A DNA stretch of 64,000 bases from Neobacillus niacini (GTDB lineage: Bacteria; Bacillota; Bacilli; Bacillales; Cytobacillaceae), in the NCBI RefSeq assembly GCF_030817595.1, contig NZ_JAUSZN010000001.1:1248001-1312000 (forward strand), written 5' to 3'. Positions 33,197 to 41,920 of this stretch are shown piece after piece. Made by a program: the position numbers and the translations under genes. Each line of letters starts with the position of its first letter. Position 1 is the stretch's first letter. The notes beneath the pieces were generated by a model that saw only the letters and a list, made by a program, of their open reading frames with translations, was not told the origin of the DNA and ran no database searches.

Positions 33197-33496
33197 ATGC
33201 CGTTATTAGAAATTAGTATTGTTCCCGTTGGAACAGATTCTCCAAGTTTCAGTACACAGGTAACCGATGAAGTAAGGGTCATTGAGAAAAAAGATTTAAA
33301 GTATGAGGTGACACCTACATCAACCATTTTAGAAGGCGACATCGACGATTTGTGGGAAGTGGCCAAAAAAATGCATCAAAAAGCACTCGAAGTGGGTCCG
33401 GAACGAATCGTTACCAATATCAATATTGACCATCGTACGGATAAACAAATGGATATGGATCAGCAAATTGAAAAGGTTGAGAAACATTTGGGTTAG
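33197..33496 (+). CDS. MTH1187 (thiamine-binding) family protein, YqgV-like
   Basis: The 99-residue protein shows the MTH1187/YkoF-type ferredoxin fold: LLEISIVPVGTDSPSFSTQV, then KYEVTPTSTILEGDID, DLWEVAKKMHQKALEVG and VTNINIDHRTDKQ. Members bind thiamine or a similar small ligand. AAAGGAGT sets ATG 33197. It follows the CBS gene by 58 bases without a terminator, so the two probably form a stress operon. Confidence 0.85.
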   Translation: MPLLEISIVPVGTDSPSFSTQVTDEVRVIEKKDLKYEVTPTSTILEGDIDDLWEVAKKMHQKALEVGPERIVTNINIDHRTDKQMDMDQQIEKVEKHLG

Positions 33497-33601
33497 GAAA
33501 TCGCCTTCCAAGCGGAACCTTATATGTATCCCGTCAAATGAAATACTTCGACTACGGGTTCTTTTGATCGATTAGTTCAAAATGAAATCAAATAAGTAAT
33601 C

Positions 33602-33655
33602 AGGCCTTTACGAACCAAGACATATTTTATGTTTTGGTTCGTAATGGCCTTTTTC
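33602..33655 (+). terminator. Terminator of the CBS/MTH1187 operon
   Basis: AGGCCTTTACGAACCAA pairs with TTGGTTCGTAATGGCCT with one bulge around a long A/T loop; TTTTTC follows. Confidence 0.85.
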
Positions 33656-33700
33656 TAAATACAGGTGCCTGTCACCGCCCGAATTACGGAGCTTATCTGA

Positions 33701-33793
33701 TTCCTTCACTAAATGCCCCGTTAGTGGAACAACAAAAAGCTCTACTCCTTACTGAAGTAAAGCACCCATTAGTTTAAGTACATTTCTTCACAA
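33701..33793 (+). repeat. P1-hairpin-P2 dispersed repeat, well conserved
   Basis: P1 is TTCCTTCACTAAATGCCCC, GTTAGTGGAACAACAAAAAG. P2 is AAGTAAAGCACCCATTAGTT followed by TAAGTAC and TTTCTTCACAA. Just to its left, GGTGCCTGTCACC (33664-33676) is another short palindrome common in Bacillus genomes. Confidence 0.85.
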
Positions 33794-33826
33794 TCTTTTA
33801 GATCAAGATTACCCCTAACCTCTCAT

Positions 33827-34687
33827 TTAGTCACTTAACATATTTATAAATTTTAATAATGATGAAGGTACATACTTATCTTTTCTATAAATGAATATTG
33901 TTTTGACTTTTCCAAATTGATTTGGAAGTGAATGCTGTCTTAGAGTTCCTTCTTGTATTTGTTTTGTTACAACGCTTTGTGGAAGCATACTTATACCTAG
34001 ACCAGCAGATACACACCCAATTATTCCATCAAGGGTTCCAAATTCCATTACCTTTATAGGCATCACCCTCTCTGTGCGAAACCATTGTTCAAGCCTTTCT
34101 CGATAAGAACATCCAGTACGAAATACAAGCAATGTCCCTTTTTGAATATCTTCGATAGTAGATATTGGGGGATGAATTGTATCTGTTACGAGTACCAATT
34201 CCTCGTCAAAGACTTCCTTTTGAATGAGTTCAGAGTTTTCAATCGGTCCCGCAACAAATGCTCCGTCGAGTTCATACTGAAGCACACCTAGAATATTCTC
34301 TTCCGTAGAACCTGTTTTTAGGGTTAAGTCAACGTCGGGATAGTCTTTAAGGTACTTTGAAAATATGGCTGGTAACCGAACTGCGGCAGTTGTTTCCATA
34401 GAACCAATAATTAAAGGACCTTTTGGTGTTTGATCATCATTCATTACGTTTTTCGTTTCTTCTATAAGATGAAAAATTTTTTCCGTGTATGTTAACAACA
34501 TGCTTCCTTTTGCTGTCAAAGCAGTCCCACGATTATGTCTATAAAATAAGGTTGTTTGAAGTTCCGTTTCTAATTGCTGTATTTTCATCGTGATATTAGA
34601 TTGTGCATATTGAAGTTCTCTTGCTGCCTGTGAAATACTCCCCAGCTTTGCAACAGTCTGGAAAACTTTTAATGTTTGCAAATCCAT
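33827..34687 (-). CDS. LysR-family transcriptional regulator
   Basis: The 286-residue protein starts with the LysR winged helix (LQTLKVFQTVAKLGSISQAA, RELQYAQSNITMKIQQLE) and continues with a two-lobe effector domain (PLIIGSMETTAAVRLPAIF, FDEELVLVTDTIHP, LGISMLPQSVV). The ATG at 34687 follows GAGGTGAGG. It is divergent from the MFS/nitronate monooxygenase pair with a 123-base gap, the usual arrangement for a regulator of the neighbouring operon. The inducer is unknown. Confidence 0.9.
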   Translation of the reverse strand: MDLQTLKVFQTVAKLGSISQAARELQYAQSNITMKIQQLETELQTTLFYRHNRGTALTAKGSMLLTYTEKIFHLIEETKNVMNDDQTPKGPLIIGSMETTAAVRLPAIFSKYLKDYPDVDLTLKTGSTEENILGVLQYELDGAFVAGPIENSELIQKEVFDEELVLVTDTIHPPISTIEDIQKGTLLVFRTGCSYRERLEQWFRTERVMPIKVMEFGTLDGIIGCVSAGLGISMLPQSVVTKQIQEGTLRQHSLPNQFGKVKTIFIYRKDKYVPSSLLKFINMLSD

Positions 34688-34810
34688 CAAAATCCTCACC
34701 TCTTTTTTTGCCATCTGATTAACTGATAGCAAATATCAATATTATGTATTATTCAATATACCAGATAAGAGATATGATTTAAATATAATCATTTTATTGG
34801 AGGTTTTTAT

Positions 34811-36001
34811 TTGAAGAAGCAATCTTTTCTTTTTTTAATAGGGGGAATACTGTCACTAATCATTGCTATGGGGATTGGAAGGTTTGCATATACTCCCATT
34901 CTTCCACTTATGCAAAAAGATCTATCTTTTTCGAATACAGTTGCTGGATATATAGCATCAAGTAATTACGCTGGATATTTGCTTGGAGCAATTTTATCAG
35001 GAGCGGTACCTTTGAAGAAGTTTCGAGTGATTATCTTAAAAATAAGTCTAATCATCAGTATCTTAACCACTGCCATAATGGGTCTAACATACTCTCATTT
35101 CATTTGGTATGTACTTCGATTTCTATCGGGGGTTTCCAGTGCTTATGTGTTGGTCCTTGCCTCAGGTATCGTGTTAGAAAAACTTGCTACTATAAACAAA
35201 ACAAGTTGGTCTGGTTTATTTTATGGAGGGGTAGGTTTGGGAATCTGTTTATCCTGTCTTTTTATTCCGAGTTTAAACCATTTATATCAGTGGGAAGGTA
35301 CATGGATCGGATTAGCTGTTGTCAGTGCAATCCTATCTATCTTCGTATGGCTATGGCTAGATGAAGCCTCCAACGTTGTTGAGTTAAAACATAAAGAAAA
35401 TAATTTTGCAGTTGTCCCCCCAACTAAATGGCTCCTATGGTTGATTATTGCCTATGGTTTAGAAGGATTGGGTTACATTGTTACAGGAACATTTATCGTA
35501 TCTATCGCTGAAAAGACCCCATCCTTTCATAATGATGCAACTTTAGTTTGGATGATGGTTGGTTTGGCTGCTATTCCATCCTGTCTCATCTGGTCTATAC
35601 TAGCAAAAAAATGGGGCTTCGTTAAATCCTTAGTCCTTGCAATGGCATTACAATCCTTGGGAATGGCGATGCCAGCCTTTTGGGTTTCGAAAACTAGTTT
35701 TATCATAAGTGCTTTATTATTTGGAGCAACGTTTATGGGTATCACTACACTTGCTACAACATTGGGACGACAAATAAATCCATCTAATAGCAGTCGAACG
35801 ATTGGCATTCTAACTGCTATTTTTGCTATTGGACAGTTGATTGGACCCATCCTTTCTGGAGTGTTATCATCATTCACTCATAATTTTAATACTGCTTTGA
35901 TTGGAGCATCTACTGTCGTTTTAATTGGGGCGGGAATGCTTTTAAATGGAATTCAGTTTGAGAGGAAATCTTATGCAAAAGATGAGGGATACACATGTTA
36001 A
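34811..36001 (+). CDS. YbfB/YjiJ-family MFS transporter
   Basis: This 396-residue transporter has twelve hydrophobic segments. The N-terminal signature IAMGIGRFAYTPILPLMQKD, SNYAGYLLGAI and the RFLSGVSSAYVLVLAS segment point to the YbfB/YjiJ (DUF1228) group of the major facilitator superfamily. It starts at TTG 34811 behind TGGAGG. Its stop overlaps the next start by 7 bases, so it is coupled to the nitronate monooxygenase. It likely exports or imports a compound handled by that enzyme. Confidence 0.9.
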   Translation: MKKQSFLFLIGGILSLIIAMGIGRFAYTPILPLMQKDLSFSNTVAGYIASSNYAGYLLGAILSGAVPLKKFRVIILKISLIISILTTAIMGLTYSHFIWYVLRFLSGVSSAYVLVLASGIVLEKLATINKTSWSGLFYGGVGLGICLSCLFIPSLNHLYQWEGTWIGLAVVSAILSIFVWLWLDEASNVVELKHKENNFAVVPPTKWLLWLIIAYGLEGLGYIVTGTFIVSIAEKTPSFHNDATLVWMMVGLAAIPSCLIWSILAKKWGFVKSLVLAMALQSLGMAMPAFWVSKTSFIISALLFGATFMGITTLATTLGRQINPSNSSRTIGILTAIFAIGQLIGPILSGVLSSFTHNFNTALIGASTVVLIGAGMLLNGIQFERKSYAKDEGYTC

Positions 36002-37080
36002 TTAATAAAATGACAGAAGTATTAAAAATAAAATATCCAATTATACAGGCTCCAATGGCAGGTGGAGTAACAACTTCGGAATTAGTCGCTGAGGTTTCAA
36101 ATAGTGGTGGTCTAGGTATGATTGGAGCAGGTTATATGACCCCTATTCAAATTAGAAATCAAATAAGGGAGTTAAAGACACTAACATCAAATCCCTTTGG
36201 TATAAACCTATTTGTACCCAATGAGTTTGATGTTATAAATGATGACATTAAATCAGCTAATCAGTTATTAAACCCTATTCGTGAGCAACTAAATTTACCT
36301 CAAAAAGATAGCTTTGAAATTCCTGAATTTAATAATGTCTATGAAACATTTATTGAACAAATTAAGGTGGTAATTGAAGAAAATGTCCCGATCTGTTCTT
36401 TTACATTTGGCATTCCGTCTGAAAAAGTAATTTCTGAGTTAAAAAAATCTGACATTATTCTAATGGGAACAGCAACGACTGTTAGAGAAGCAGTTGAAAA
36501 TGAGAAAGCAGGAATTGATATTGTCGTTGTTCAAGGCAGTGAAGCTGGTGGACATCGAGGGAACTTTATCGATGATTATAAAGTGAGTTTAGTTGGTTCA
36601 ATGTCATTAATTCCGCAGGTCGTTGACAATGTAAGTATTCCAGTAATAGCTGCTGGAGGTATTATGGATGGAAGAGGGTTGATGGCTTCTGCCTGCTTAG
36701 GTGCAAATGGTGTACAAATGGGGACAGCTTTCTTGACTTGTATTGAAAGTGGAACACATAAAGTACATAAAGACGCTGTTATGAATATCACGGAGGAAGA
36801 TACAGTATTAACTCGTTCATTTTCGGGTAAATGGGCGAGAGGAATTACAAATAATTTTATTTTGGGTATGCAGAGCAACGAATGGTATTTACCAGACTTC
36901 CCCGTTCAAAACACATTAACCCAGGATATTAGAAAGGTCGCCGCCTCAAAGAATAATAAAGAATTTATGTCACTATGGTCTGGTCAAAGTTCAAGATTAG
37001 CTAAACAACAAACTGTAAAATTATTAATCAAAAATATAATGTCAGAAGCAGAAAAAATAAAAATAAAAATAAATATGTGA
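35995..37080 (+). CDS. Nitronate monooxygenase family protein
   Basis: This FMN-dependent TIM-barrel enzyme oxidises nitronates such as propionate 3-nitronate. The 361 residues include YPIIQAPMAGGVTTSELVAE, GGLGMIGAGYMTPIQI, NPFGINLFVP, CSFTFGIPS, the catalytic-His loop QGSEAGGHRG, and the phosphate-binding IPVIAAGGIMDGRGL with GANGVQMGTAFL. GAGGGA precedes the ATG. It is coupled to the MFS gene and divergent from the LysR regulator, which suggests a nitro-compound detoxification unit. A terminator follows directly. Confidence 0.92.
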   Translation: MLINKMTEVLKIKYPIIQAPMAGGVTTSELVAEVSNSGGLGMIGAGYMTPIQIRNQIRELKTLTSNPFGINLFVPNEFDVINDDIKSANQLLNPIREQLNLPQKDSFEIPEFNNVYETFIEQIKVVIEENVPICSFTFGIPSEKVISELKKSDIILMGTATTVREAVENEKAGIDIVVVQGSEAGGHRGNFIDDYKVSLVGSMSLIPQVVDNVSIPVIAAGGIMDGRGLMASACLGANGVQMGTAFLTCIESGTHKVHKDAVMNITEEDTVLTRSFSGKWARGITNNFILGMQSNEWYLPDFPVQNTLTQDIRKVAASKNNKEFMSLWSGQSSRLAKQQTVKLLIKNIMSEAEKIKIKINM

Positions 37081-37083
37081 TTA

Positions 37084-37106
37084 AGGAGCAAAATTGCTCC
37101 TTTTTA
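37084..37106 (+). terminator. Terminator of the MFS/nitronate operon
   Basis: AGGAGC pairs with GCTCCT around AAAATT, followed by TTTTTAT. Confidence 0.85.
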
Positions 37107-37112
37107 TAGTTT

Positions 37113-37168
37113 CATTTTTAATTAACCTGCATCTTTAGCTCAAAAACAAAAAGGCTGTTGTAACAGCC
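37113..37168 (+). repeat. P1 plus hairpin of the dispersed repeat
   Basis: CATTTTTAATTAACCTGC with TTTAGCTCAAAAAC is P1; GGCTGTTGTAACAGCC (37153-37168) is its hairpin. The IS1182 element begins two bases after this hairpin. Confidence 0.7.
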
Positions 37169-37228
37169 ACAGATTGTCGAGAAAGGTATCTTTCTCGGCA
37201 ATTTTTATTTTTCTGCCTGCCCAAAGGC

Positions 37229-37362
37229 CTGTTGATTTCCGCTCCAGGTGCTTCGCTTTCCGCGGGCGTGCCGGGGAGCCTCCTCGGCGCTTAAGCGCCT
37301 GTGGGGTCTCCCCAGCCCCGTACTCCCGCAGGAGTCTTCGCACCTTCCGCTTCAATCAACAG
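37229..37362. repeat. GC-rich MITE-like repeat nested in the IS
   Basis: CTGTTGATT at 37229-37237 and AATCAACAG at 37354-37362 form its inverted ends. The inside is far richer in GC than the surroundings and full of hairpins (GGCGCTTAAGCGCC, GGGGAG...CTCCCC). Repeats of this kind are abundant in Bacillus genomes. The same block begins at 63943 in the second IS copy, so it moved with the IS or is part of it. Confidence 0.7.
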
Positions 37363-38741
37363 GGAGAAATAACCAAGAGATTGCCACACACTTTTTCCAA
37401 ACTTGCTAAGTATGTGGCAATCTTTTTCATGTTTTGGCATGCTGCGGTGAGTAACACTTGCTCACTCGCATTGTGCAATCCCCGTAACCTGCAATAGCGA
37501 AGCCCATGCAGTTCTTTTGAATCTGCGAAGCTTCGCTCTACTTTTTCTTTTCTAAATTTATATAGTATTTTACCTGACTTTGAAAGTCTGTTAAGTCGAA
37601 CCTTTTCCTTATGTTCCTCCCAAACATGTCTGGTAACTACTTTTGTTTTATTTTGAGATTTTGTACACTCCGGGAGGAGTGGGCAGTTAGTACACTTTTT
37701 AGGATCTGACTTATATTCCCGATAACCTTCTCTTGTAGTTGTACGATATTGTAACTCCTGACCATTTGGACAAACATACAAATCTCTATCTTTGTCATAT
37801 GTAAACTTCCATTTAGGAAATAACCCTTTTGTTGATTGATATCTTCTGTGAGCGATAACTCCAAAAATATTGCGTTCATTAAGTCCCTTACAAATCGGAT
37901 TTGTCAGGTAACCCGAATCAAGTGCCACAGCTTCTACTTTAAATCCAAAACGTTCGACCTGACGGTCTAACCGTGAAAGATAGGGGACAGAATCGTGAAC
38001 ATTTCCTGGTGTAACATACGCATCAGTTATGATGTTGAACTTCATGTCGGTAGTTCGATGATCAAGATAACAGAACATCTCCTGTTTATTCTCTCGTGAC
38101 ATAAACCCGCATTCAGGATCAGTTGTGCTCAGTCGTATTTCCTTTTTCTCGGTCACCTCCTCCTTTTCCTTTAAAGGCTTTTTTCCATGATCTCTCCTGT
38201 CTTCCTCAATAGCTTTGTTTAAATCTTCTACATATTCACGTGTTTCAACTTCCACTTCAACTCTAGAGAATTTATGTTTGTTTGCATTCGCTTTAAGGTG
38301 TGTGGAATCGGAAAATAAAACTCTTCCTCCAACCATCTTGTGGTTAATTGCTTTGAAGACAATCTCATCAAAAATTTCCTGAAATATATTTGTATCTTTA
38401 AAACGGGTTCGCCGATTCCAACTAATGGTGGAATGATGGGGAACTGTATCGTTTAGCTTTAATCCTAAGAACCATCGATAGGCCACATTCGTCTGAATTT
38501 CACGCTCTAATTGTCGTTCAGAACGAATGCCATAAAAATATCCGATAAACATCATCTTAAAGAGCTGTATAGGGTCCGAAGGACGCCCGTTATTTTCTGA
38601 ATAAAAAGGACGGACCTTCTCACCAATAAAAGAAAAATCAATATACTTGTCCACCTTCCTTAATAGGTGATCTTGCGGTACTAAATCATCAATAAAAACA
38701 AATTCAGCTTCGTTTTGTATTTCTCTTTTTGGCTTATACAT
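37356..38741 (-). CDS. IS1182-family transposase
   Basis: The 461-residue DDE transposase has the N-terminal PF05598-like domain ([60 protein letters not shown]), the DDE core ([28 protein letters not shown]) and a C-terminal zinc-like [10 protein letters not shown] followed by [20 protein letters not shown] with the catalytic Glu. I chose ATG 38741; a GTG at 38750 is in frame. The frame is intact, so the element may be active. The last residues are encoded by the nested GC-rich repeat. Confidence 0.9.
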   Translation of the reverse strand: MYKPKREIQNEAEFVFIDDLVPQDHLLRKVDKYIDFSFIGEKVRPFYSENNGRPSDPIQLFKMMFIGYFYGIRSERQLEREIQTNVAYRWFLGLKLNDTVPHHSTISWNRRTRFKDTNIFQEIFDEIVFKAINHKMVGGRVLFSDSTHLKANANKHKFSRVEVEVETREYVEDLNKAIEEDRRDHGKKPLKEKEEVTEKKEIRLSTTDPECGFMSRENKQEMFCYLDHRTTDMKFNIITDAYVTPGNVHDSVPYLSRLDRQVERFGFKVEAVALDSGYLTNPICKGLNERNIFGVIAHRRYQSTKGLFPKWKFTYDKDRDLYVCPNGQELQYRTTTREGYREYKSDPKKCTNCPLLPECTKSQNKTKVVTRHVWEEHKEKVRLNRLSKSGKILYKFRKEKVERSFADSKELHGLRYCRLRGLHNASEQVLLTAACQNMKKIATYLASLEKVCGNLLVISPC

Positions 38742-38898
38742 TCTATCCACCGTCCTGTTATTTATATGTATATTATAGCATATTAACGCGGTGAATCATT
38801 AAAGTAATTACAAAAAATCATAGCTGTCGAGATTTTCTCGACAGCCTGAGCCTGTTGTAACAGCCACTTCTAAGTTCAAACATCCTTTAATTCAATAT

Positions 38899-39162
38899 CT
38901 ATCCCAGTAGATTAGTGAGATAATATATAAAAACGTAAAGTCCCAACGACCCCATACTAAATGATATTACTGCAATTGATAAATAAGGATTGTAGCCCTT
39001 TTGTATTCTAGTACGTATAAAATAAAAAATAGATAATAATAAACTAACTATAAACGTACCGAGCCATAAATTATTTAATAATGACGCCCCAAAGAAAGCA
39101 AGAAAACTTACTATGTAGGAAATATTAATCAAAAGCAAAAATATTAAGATAACTTTTCCCAA
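38899..39162 (-). CDS. Small membrane protein, unknown function
   Basis: The 87-residue protein has three hydrophobic segments (ILIFLLLINISYIVSFLAFF, WLGTFIVSLLLSIFYFI, LSIAVISFSMGSLGLYVFIY) separated by a basic loop (RTRIQKGYNP). It starts at TTG 39162 behind GGAGGAGAG. No family recognised. It lies just outside the IS1182 element. Confidence 0.6.
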   Translation of the reverse strand: MGKVILIFLLLINISYIVSFLAFFGASLLNNLWLGTFIVSLLLSIFYFIRTRIQKGYNPYLSIAVISFSMGSLGLYVFIYYLTNLLG

Positions 39163-39205
39163 AATGTCTCTCCTCCGTTTCTTCCATATCCAAATTTTAA
39201 CATAA

Positions 39206-39303
39206 AGTTCTTCCTTCTTGAAGTAAACTGCCCCTTTAGCTGAACAAGAAAATAGACCGCCGAAGCGATCTCATTTTAAACTTAAGAAACTGCTGTTTAG
39301 CGT
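39206..39303 (+). repeat. P1-hairpin-P2 dispersed repeat
   Basis: P1 is TTCTTCCTTCTTGAAGTAAAC, TGCCCCTTTAGCTGAACAAG. The core is GACCGCCGAAGCGATC. P2 is TTTTAAACTTAAGAAACTGC and TGTTTAGCG. Confidence 0.7.
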
Positions 39304-39310
39304 TGTAATA

Positions 39311-39805
39311 TTAAAACTTTTTAATGAATTTTAGAATTCGAGAAATATTGTTTTGTTTAATATTCTCTATAACAAATTGAAAACCATATAGGAGAAAACC
39401 TCTAATAGTAAGTAATAATGTCAATTGGATTGGTTTCATCTTAACTAAAGAAACTATTCCTAATCGTTTTAATAATTTTATTCCTGGAAAAGCAAACAAG
39501 ATATGACCAATTGCATTGGTAATCGTAAATAATTTTAACTTGCCATAAGTAAGTTTTAAAATCCATAGAGATGATAGAAGGTAGGGACCCAAAATAAAAG
39601 GAATATCTCCTGATATTTTAGGATGAATACTATTATAAAACTTCCACCAATTTCGTTTCTTTGCAGTAATGTTATTTATTTTTACGACACAACTAATAAG
39701 TATAGTTGCTGGAAGAAAGCGTTTTATTGTACTTCGTCCCAAAAGTGGGATTGAAAACCATGGAAGAATCATCATAAGGATTAATAAAAATCTTGAATGC
39801 CTCAC
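39311..39805 (-). CDS. Membrane protein, unknown function
   Basis: The 164-residue protein has about four hydrophobic segments, starting MRHSRFLLILMMILPWFSIP, and the polar pattern NNITAKKRNWWKFYNSIHP. The build is close to the CBO0543-like proteins in this window but I cannot confirm family membership. It uses a GTG start at 39805 behind AGGAGGTGG. It ends in a basic tail (RILKFIKKF). Monocistronic. Confidence 0.65.
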   Translation of the reverse strand: MRHSRFLLILMMILPWFSIPLLGRSTIKRFLPATILISCVVKINNITAKKRNWWKFYNSIHPKISGDIPFILGPYLLSSLWILKLTYGKLKLFTITNAIGHILFAFPGIKLLKRLGIVSLVKMKPIQLTLLLTIRGFLLYGFQFVIENIKQNNISRILKFIKKF

Positions 39806-39937
39806 TATTAATCCACCTCCTATTTCTTTAGGATGTGCAAAAATAAAATAATACCAATTATATTTTCACTTTTCCCATAAAATCAGTGATTGAAAAATAG
39901 ACTTAATTAAACTTAATCAAAGTATTTTTATTCATTT

Positions 39938-40030
39938 CCTTCTTCAACTAACCTACCAGTTTAGTGCAATAAGAAAAGCTGCCAAAATGACAGCTTGATT
40001 TTGAGCCTCAGCCCCGTTTAGTTGAGTAGG
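39938..40030 (+). repeat. P1-hairpin-P2 dispersed repeat
   Basis: P1 is CTTCTTCAACTAACCTACC, AGTTTAGTGCAATAAG. AGCTGCCA pairs with TGACAGCT (39977-39995). P2 is GCCTCAGCCCCGTTTAGTTG. From 40031 to 40112 nothing more is seen. Confidence 0.8.
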
Positions 40031-40112
40031 ATTCAGGGGATAGACCCTTAATGGATCAAATATACCTCCTCATTAAGAAATTAACTGTCTAAAAAGACTA
40101 TTCAAATCTTAT

Positions 40113-40643
40113 CTAGCTGTCTTTATCATGATTAGGTTCTAAGGGATGATGATGAGGAGTAGGGGAGTTATTACGATGAATTACCACAAAGTCAGCATGT
40201 CGGAAAAACATTGTTGGTTCTGCCTCATTCAGAGAACTGCCACCATCAGATGAAAAACCACCTGTGACACAGATTTGAATTAAGTCTCTTGATGATTTAT
40301 CTACGTTTCCACTAATTGATATGATCAATACTAGTTGGTCGTTTGAAGCCGTATTACTGTTGTTAATTGGCAAAGGAGGGACAACCGATTGAGAGAGCAT
40401 AACTGCTGAATTTGGTTCAACTCTGATTAGTGCTGGTGGGTGTATCAGAGTACAAGGTGATGGTAGGTGAATTGTGTAGGATGAGTGAATCGCATTTGGT
40501 TGAGTGAAGACTTGGTGAATCTTTAATGTTACCGTCAACATTCGATTACTCAAATTTGTAAAGCTTATAAAAAAGAAGTTGACAGGATTTCCGTTGCATG
40601 TACGCCTGGGAACCACAAAGGGTCCCGTACTTAATGTTGCCAT
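40113..40643 (-). CDS. Hypothetical protein, possibly spore- or surface-associated
   Basis: The 176-residue protein lacks a signal peptide. The N-terminal STGPFVVPRRTCNGNPVNFF and a Ser/Thr/Pro/Asn-rich beta-sheet-like body (MLTVTLKIHQVFTQPN, QLVLIISISGNVDKSSRDL) suggest a beta-sandwich. The C-terminal tail is His-rich (SPTPHHHPLEPNH). Composition recalls exosporium or coat surface proteins of Bacillus, which is inference only. ATG 40643 was chosen behind GAAAGG. It is monocistronic. Confidence 0.6.
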   Translation of the reverse strand: MATLSTGPFVVPRRTCNGNPVNFFFISFTNLSNRMLTVTLKIHQVFTQPNAIHSSYTIHLPSPCTLIHPPALIRVEPNSAVMLSQSVVPPLPINNSNTASNDQLVLIISISGNVDKSSRDLIQICVTGGFSSDGGSSLNEAEPTMFFRHADFVVIHRNNSPTPHHHPLEPNHDKDS

Positions 40644-40811
40644 AGCAAACACAACCTTTCAAAAAAATCTATTATCTAGTATATTGAGTGCAAAAATCGT
40701 AATTATTGACAGGGACAAGTTATCTAGTTAATCTGTACAATTATTGATATTCACCTATTGTATAGTACCGTTCAACATAAAAATTGAAAAATGTTTTATT
40801 ATTTTTATTTC

Positions 40812-40912
40812 CATTCTTCAACTCCAAAACCTACAACGTTAGCTCAACAAAGAAAAAGAGCTGCCGTAGCAACTCATTGTTAAACTCTAGCCCCCGTTAG
40901 TCGAATTACACC
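40812..40912 (+). repeat. P1-hairpin-P2 dispersed repeat
   Basis: P1 is CATTCTTCAACTCCAAAACC, CAACGTTAGCTCAACAAAG. The core is AGCTGCCGTAGCAACTC. P2 is TTAAACTCTAGCCCCCGTTAG followed by TCGAATTACA. The rest of 40644-41087 shows no gene. Confidence 0.8.
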
Positions 40913-41087
40913 AATAAAGATGGACAATTTTGCCACTCTCTTCATAAGCACTTTAAAATGTTTATTTAAAGGTAATTAGGAGAATCCTTGATAATATGGT
41001 ACACTTTGTTTACCATTTGATTTACTTGTTTACATGTGCCCTTCTCATTCGTGAGTGGGGCTCCTTGTTTTTAAAAGGAGAAAAAAA

Positions 41088-41108
41088 CAGACTCTATAAA
41101 GAGCCTGC
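41088..41108 (-). terminator. Terminator of the cold-shock gene
   Basis: On the minus strand AGGCTCT pairs with AGAGTCT, followed by GTTTTTTT. Confidence 0.75.
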
Positions 41109-41126
41109 TTTAGTTTGTTCTTATTA

Positions 41127-41327
41127 TTAAGCTTTACGCACGTTAGCCGCTTGAGCTCCACGTTGACCTTGCTCAACGTCAAAAGAAACTGTTTGACCTT
41201 CGTCTAAAGATTTGAAACCTTCGCCTTGGATAGCTGAGAAATGAACGAATACGTCTTCTCCGCCTTCACGCTCGATAAATCCGAAACCTTTTTCTGCGTT
41301 AAACCATTTTACTTTACCTTGTTCCAT
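41127..41327 (-). CDS. Cold-shock protein (CspA/CspB family)
   Basis: The 66-residue single cold-shock domain binds single-stranded RNA and DNA and acts as an RNA chaperone. Both RNA-binding motifs are present: KGFGFI (13-18) and VFVHF (26-30), with the family start [11 protein letters not shown] and end QAANVRKA. I chose ATG 41327 behind AGGAGG; the open frame upstream to 41393 is leader. The leader (41328-41460) is likely the cold-responsive untranslated region known for this family. Confidence 0.95.
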   Translation of the reverse strand: MEQGKVKWFNAEKGFGFIEREGGEDVFVHFSAIQGEGFKSLDEGQTVSFDVEQGQRGAQAANVRKA

Positions 41328-41552
41328 TTTGTTTCCTCCTGCTGTGTGCTTTGCACACAATGTGTTACTATCCTTGCACTCAGTGATCATCAAGACGAAA
41401 AGTTAATCTTATACTATCCTTTACACCGATCAAAAATAATTCTTCTAAAGTTTAACATTTTTTAAAAATATTTGCAAGAAGACATAAATGCAACCACATT
41501 TGCCACTCCTGAATTTTTACAACTAGTTTGGATTCTTATGTTGTTATTATAC

Positions 41553-41592
41553 AAGTAAAGCACCCGTCACTTTAAGTGGAATCCTTCACAAA
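41553..41592 (+). repeat. P2 of the dispersed repeat
   Basis: AAGTAAAGCACCCGTCACTTT, AAGTGGAATCCTTCACAAAC is a full P2 with tail. P1 is absent; a terminator-type hairpin follows. Confidence 0.75.
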
Positions 41593-41607
41593 CTTTAAGT
41601 TGCCGAA

Positions 41608-41634
41608 AACCCGTCATTTCGACGGGTTAAAATT
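41608..41634 (+). terminator. Hairpin with T-rich end
   Basis: AACCCGTC pairs perfectly with GACGGGTT around ATTTC, followed by AAAATTTTTA. It isolates the small ORF at 41745 from the region to its left. Confidence 0.6.
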
Positions 41635-41744
41635 TTTATTTTAATTTTTATATAGGCAATACTTTTAATTCAGAGATTATTTTTTGGTCAAAGGAAACTT
41701 TTTTGATGGAGTAAAATATAATAAGAGTAAAGGGAGTGATACAG

Positions 41745-41864
41745 GTGTCTCCAACTAAACGAATAAAGAAAAAAATCTTATTAAATTCCTACTTATGTAA
41801 AAAGTTAGGGATTATTAGTGACCAAGAATATAATACAATTTTAAATAATTTCAGTTCTCACTAA
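41745..41864 (+). CDS. Small basic protein, unknown function
   Basis: A GTG start 8 bases after AAGGGAGTG opens 39 residues: SPTKRIKKKILLNSYLCKKL followed by GIISDQEYNTILNNFSSH. The front half is strongly basic and the end is acidic and polar. TATAAT lies 24 bases before the ribosome site, and a hairpin terminator follows at 41896. The complete promoter-RBS-ORF-terminator layout favours a genuine short gene. No family recognised. Confidence 0.5.
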   Translation: MSPTKRIKKKILLNSYLCKKLGIISDQEYNTILNNFSSH

Positions 41865-41895
41865 AAATTAAATTTAGATGAATTAGACGTCAAGT

Positions 41896-41920
41896 AAAAG
41901 TGGTTGTAAAACCATTTTTA
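41896..41920 (+). terminator. Terminator of the 39-residue ORF
   Basis: AAAAGTGGTT pairs with AACCATTTTT around GTA. Confidence 0.6.

Larger units (their letters stand above)
37170..38848 (-). mobile_element. IS1182-family insert beside a terminator hairpin
   Basis: The ends share the inverted repeat CAG(A/G)(T/C)TGTCGAGAAA: 37170-37183 on the left and the complement of about 38835-38848 on the right. Each end is also a small hairpin around GTCGAGA. A 16-base sequence, CTGTTGTAACAGCCAC, stands on both sides (37155-37170 and 38852-38867). It contains a terminator palindrome, so the insertion duplicated or targeted it. A GC-rich 134-bp palindrome-rich element is nested at 37229-37362. A second copy starts at 63883. 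Confidence 0.8.
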
